Shown in pieces: positions 21,928-24,456 of a stretch of DNA of 24,456 bases (position 1 is its first letter; every line of letters begins with the position of its first letter). The notes beneath the pieces are model-generated. The model was not told the origin of the DNA. It made no database searches and saw nothing but the letters and a program-made list of their open reading frames with translations. Origin of the DNA: Betaproteobacteria bacterium (GTDB lineage Bacteria; Pseudomonadota; Gammaproteobacteria; Burkholderiales; SG8-41); assembly GCA_025356695.1 (NCBI GenBank), contig JANXSE010000261.1, positions 1-24,456 of the forward strand, given 5' to 3'. The position numbers were made by a program, and so were the translations under genes.

Positions 21928-23000
21928 GCGGCGAGCCGCGGCATCAGACGCAACGCATTGTCGCGGTCGATTGCCATGCGTTCGGACGAGCTGAAGCGAT
22001 AATTGCCCAGCCCTTCGTTGACCTCGGCGCCGTCGCGATACGGGAAATCCGTGCCATACAAAATCTGCGACACCGGAATGATGCGCAACAGCGCATCGAG
22101 CGCGCCGGCATGATTGCCCTGTGCGGTCTCATAATAAAACTTCTTGTATTCGTACATCACGCCGTTGGGCATGCGCTTGATCGCCTCGCCCTTCATGTCC
22201 TGCTCCTGGCGAATGAAACGCGACAACAGGAAGGGCGTCGTTCCTCCGCTGTGCGAAAAAATCCAGCGGATGTCTGGATACTTCGCAGCACCGCCACCGA
22301 ACACCAGGCTCGCCATTGTGCGCGTCGAATCCACCGCATATTCGATGGTGCCAACCGCCACATCGGGCAGGATCGCCGCGCAGCACTGCGGCGCCAGCGG
22401 ATGCACGTAGACAATCGCCTTGCGCCGGTTGAGTTCTTCGAGCACCGGAAAGAACGCCGGATCACCCAGATATTTGCTGCCGTAACTCGTCATCAAACAG
22501 AAGCCCTCGGCCTTCAGCGTGTCGAGCGCGTATTCGATTTCTTTCAGCGCACCCTCGGTGTCGGTGAACGGCAGCGCCGCATACGAGCCGAAACGCCCGG
22601 GGTAATCGCGCGCGATCTTTGCTGCGTATTCGTTGGATTCGCGCGCGAGGCGGCGGTTGCTGGCGACGTCGCCGATCGCCATCGCCGGCTGGATCAGCGA
22701 AGTCAGCGCGGTGGCGATGCCGCTCTTGTCCATGTCCTCGATCGATTTCTGCACCGACCACGCGATGTGGCCCTGGCCGCGCGCTTTCAGTGCCGCAGAA
22801 TAGGTGGGCGCGACGATGTGGTGATGCACGTCGACGCGATACGGCTTGCCCGCCAGCGAACTCGTCGTCGTGCAGCCGGGCAGCAGCGCGCCGGCGCCGA
22901 ACGCACCGAGACCGGCGAGAAATCCGCGGCGTGAAATGGCAAATGAACCGGTGTATTCGTCAAATGCGCTGACGACCTTTTTTTGCGCAGGCAATAACAT
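21924..23000 (-). CDS. Tat-exported amidohydrolase-2 family protein, second paralogue, 358 aa
   Basis: The ATG at 23000 has GAGGAAA 6 nt upstream; a longer frame begins 13 codons earlier. Residues 24-29 are SRRGFL, a Tat motif, followed by a hydrophobic stretch and Leu-Pro-Gly-Cys43. Metal ligands are His59 and His61 (DVHHH), His200 (YVHP), His250 (FSHSGG) and Asp318 (YGTDFPY). It is clearly paralogous to the 20779 gene along its full length, including vicinal Cys206-Cys207 after the HP motif. The two lie 53 bp apart, so a tandem duplication is likely. A 7-bp hairpin (23019-23037) sits directly upstream of the ribosome binding site. Substrate unknown. Confidence 0.88.
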   Translation of the reverse strand: MLLPAQKKVVSAFDEYTGSFAISRRGFLAGLGAFGAGALLPGCTTTSSLAGKPYRVDVHHHIVAPTYSAALKARGQGHIAWSVQKSIEDMDKSGIATALTSLIQPAMAIGDVASNRRLARESNEYAAKIARDYPGRFGSYAALPFTDTEGALKEIEYALDTLKAEGFCLMTSYGSKYLGDPAFFPVLEELNRRKAIVYVHPLAPQCCAAILPDVAVGTIEYAVDSTRTMASLVFGGGAAKYPDIRWIFSHSGGTTPFLLSRFIRQEQDMKGEAIKRMPNGVMYEYKKFYYETAQGNHAGALDALLRIIPVSQILYGTDFPYRDGAEVNEGLGNYRFSSSERMAIDRDNALRLMPRLAA

Positions 23001-23018
23001 TGGATTTTCCTCGTAACG

Positions 23019-23037
23019 GCCGGTGTCGTTCACCGGC
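23019..23037 (-). promoter_or_regulatory. 7-bp hairpin just upstream of an amidohydrolase ribosome binding site
   Basis: GCCGGTG (23019-23025) and CACCGGC (23031-23037) pair around TCGTT. On the minus transcript it ends about 6 nt before GAGGAAA of the second amidohydrolase gene and could influence its translation. The role is inference. Confidence 0.35.
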
Positions 23038-23123
23038 ACTGTTGTTTTTGGCGGCGTGCAGACCGGCTTCGCCTGCCGCGCGCGTCACAGGCAATTTAGA
23101 CGATTACATCAGCACCCGCAAGC

Positions 23124-23140
23124 CATGCCGGTGCGGCATG
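23124..23140. terminator. 7-bp hairpin after the Ldh-family gene
   Basis: CATGCCG (23124-23130) and CGGCATG (23134-23140) pair around GTG, about 20 nt after the stop of the Ldh-family gene on the minus strand. There is no U-tract, so termination is uncertain. The 159-bp gap here is the largest inside the catabolic gene row, and may divide it into two transcription units. Confidence 0.3.
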
Positions 23141-23159
23141 CGGATGTGCAAATTGCGCA

Positions 23160-24176
23160 TCAGATTTTTCCCGGCAACTGTCCTTGCGGCAGATTGTTCA
23201 GCGCCGCGTAGATATGGCTGTCGATGACAATGCCCCCGCGCCGGTTGCGCGCACGCTCGGCGAACGCACGCTCGGACGGCAGGCGGATTTCATCGACCCC
23301 CGGCAGGCGCGGTGTCGACTTGATTGCGGCCAGCGTGGCGCTCATGTCACGGCGGTAATCCGCCAGCGGCATCAGCAGATCGGGTTTGATCGCGATGACC
23401 AGATAACCGTAACTCTTTTCGAAATCGCTGCCGGACCCGGCGAGCACACCGAAGCCCTGCATCATCAGCGCCAGCGCGAAACCCTTGTAACCGCCGAACG
23501 GCAGAATCGCGCCCTGCAGGGCCGCCGCCGGATCGCGCGTCGGTTTGCCAGTCGCATCAATCGCCACACCCTCGGGCAGCAATTCGCCGCGGCGCTGGCG
23601 AAACAGCAGATCGGTGGACATGAAAGCCGAGGTGCCCATGTCGATGACGAAAGCCTCGCCTTCGGTGGGAAACGCGCAGGCCAGCGGATTGGTGCCGAAG
23701 CTCGCCTCGGCGCCGCCGGGCGGCGCGACATGACGCGTCGAACTCACGGTGTGCAAACCGATCAGTCCTTCATTCGCCATCAGTTCGACATAATGCGCGC
23801 CGCGCCCGCTGACCCAGCTGTTATTGACGCCGACCACCGCAAAGCCGTGTTCGCGCGCTTTCCTGATCGCGACCTGTGTGGCCTGATACATCGTCACCAT
23901 GCCGACATTGTTGCCGCCGTCGAACATTGCCGACACCGGCGTCTCGTGCGCGGCGCGCAGATGGCGCCGCGGCAGGCGCAGGCGGCGGTGCTCGGCGACA
24001 TTGAGGATTTTCGGCAGTCCCGAATATTCATAACCGCAGAGCGCCGCGTCGAGCATGTGTTCGGCCAGTATGCGCGCCTCCTCATCGTCGTAGCCGATGC
24101 GGCTGAGTGCCTGCAACGACAGCGCGCGCGCTTCTGCAACACTCAGGCGGATACGGCCGGGACTGTCTTCGTTCAT
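23160..24176 (-). CDS. Ldh/malate-dehydrogenase-2 family oxidoreductase with altered active site, 338 aa
   Basis: The protein has the LDH2/MDG2 family fold: GFAVVGVNNS at 111-120, GAHYVELMANEGLIG at 126-140, and FGTNPLACAFPT at 160-171 for NAD binding, plus the C-terminal GGYKGFALALMM motif. The length is normal. Two family histidines appear replaced: the usual Ser-His-Gly is Tyr-Ser-Gly at 51-53, and the usual Asn-His-Phe-Gly is Trp-Val-Ser-Gly at 121-124. Substrate range or chemistry may therefore differ from lactate or malate dehydrogenase. It starts 5 bp after the upstream Bug receptor gene's stop, indicating a coupled operon. Uptake and oxidation of one hydroxy acid is the contextual reading. 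Confidence 0.9.
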   Translation of the reverse strand: MNEDSPGRIRLSVAEARALSLQALSRIGYDDEEARILAEHMLDAALCGYEYSGLPKILNVAEHRRLRLPRRHLRAAHETPVSAMFDGGNNVGMVTMYQATQVAIRKAREHGFAVVGVNNSWVSGRGAHYVELMANEGLIGLHTVSSTRHVAPPGGAEASFGTNPLACAFPTEGEAFVIDMGTSAFMSTDLLFRQRRGELLPEGVAIDATGKPTRDPAAALQGAILPFGGYKGFALALMMQGFGVLAGSGSDFEKSYGYLVIAIKPDLLMPLADYRRDMSATLAAIKSTPRLPGVDEIRLPSERAFAERARNRRGGIVIDSHIYAALNNLPQGQLPGKI

Positions 24177-24181
24177 GACTT

Positions 24182-24456
24182 TTAATCCGGTTTGGCGCCC
24201 GACGCCTTGATGACCGGCGCCCAGCGCGTGAGTTCGCTCTTGATGAAGGCGGAAAACTCCTCCGGCAACATGCCGCTGGGTTCCGAACCTTCCGCCAGCA
24301 AACGCTCATTGAGGTCCGGCGCGCGCAGCGCGCGATTGACCGCGCCGTGCAGCTTCATCACCAGCGGCTGCGGCGTACCAGCCGCCGCCAGCACGCCGTA
24401 CCACATGGTCACTTCATAGTTGGCCACCCCGCTCTCGGCAATCGTCGGCACCTCCG
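24182..24456 (-). CDS. Bug-family solute receptor, C-terminal part (cut by window edge)
   Basis: The last 91 codons of a minus-strand gene that begins beyond the right edge. They show the Bug-family C-terminal pattern: VPTIAESGVANYEVTMWYG, then AAAGTPQPLVMKLHGAVNRAL, then GSEPSGMLPEEFSAFIKSEL, and the ending VIKASGAKPD. The ending is close to that of the complete receptor at 2572-3540 (KASGAKVD). It is the first visible gene of the catabolic row and lies immediately upstream of the Ldh-family gene. The ligand is unknown. Confidence 0.92.
   Translation of the reverse strand, partial: EVPTIAESGVANYEVTMWYGVLAAAGTPQPLVMKLHGAVNRALRAPDLNERLLAEGSEPSGMLPEEFSAFIKSELTRWAPVIKASGAKPD

Noticed and set aside
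1..24456. CRISPR arrays, tRNA or rRNA genes, transposases
   Set aside because: No regularly spaced repeats, tRNA cloverleaf, rRNA segment or transposase motif was seen on reading both strands.

Overview
The window reads as chromosomal DNA from a GC-rich, metabolically versatile proteobacterium, most likely a Burkholderiales-type betaproteobacterium. The main evidence is two Bug-family solute receptors (tripartite tricarboxylate transporter type, heavily expanded in that order), many exported redox proteins, and Tat- and lipobox-bearing enzymes. No rRNA, tRNA, CRISPR array, insertion sequence or phage gene is visible. The organism assignment is inference.

Layout. (1) Positions 1-1250 are visibly less GC-rich than the rest. 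They hold the end of a MarC-family membrane protein (minus strand), a hairpin-rich intergenic stretch, a start-less gene fragment, an array of small dyads, and a 55-residue lysine-rich protein. (2) 1390-2507: a secreted carboxypeptidase-regulatory-like protein and a Crp/Fnr-type regulator, plus strand. (3) 2572-3540: a complete Bug receptor, minus strand. (4) 3637-5922: a plus-strand operon of a DUF3124 protein, an SDR-fold protein lacking its catalytic Ser and Tyr, and a YVTN beta-propeller protein of the type often found beside PQQ enzymes. (5) 5930-11950, minus strand: three tandem PQQ-dependent alcohol dehydrogenase paralogues, then a small cytochrome c and a cytochrome b561. (6) 12338-14452: a TonB-dependent receptor closely resembling E. 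coli YncD/PqqU, the PQQ importer. (7) 14707-19358, plus strand: two paralogous exported proteins that join a carboxypeptidase-regulatory-like domain, one CxxCH haem site and a Vgb-like propeller. They flank two small membrane proteins and a small secreted protein. (8) 19366-24456, minus strand: a probable catabolic operon with a Bug receptor (cut by the window edge), an Ldh-family oxidoreductase, two Tat-exported amidohydrolases and a nitronate-monooxygenase-like flavoprotein.

How it may work together. The three quinoproteins all carry Asp-x-Asp at the catalytic aspartate, which is the signature of lanthanide-dependent (XoxF/PedH-type) enzymes. A PqqU-like receptor lies directly upstream and no pqq biosynthesis gene is visible here, so the locus looks built to oxidise alcohols or aldehydes in the periplasm using scavenged PQQ. 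Electrons could pass to the small cytochrome c, to cytochrome b561 and perhaps to the haem-propeller proteins and their membrane partners. The haem-propeller/membrane module (14707-19358) is the best candidate for an undescribed system. Its link to the quinoproteins rests on gene neighbourhood only.
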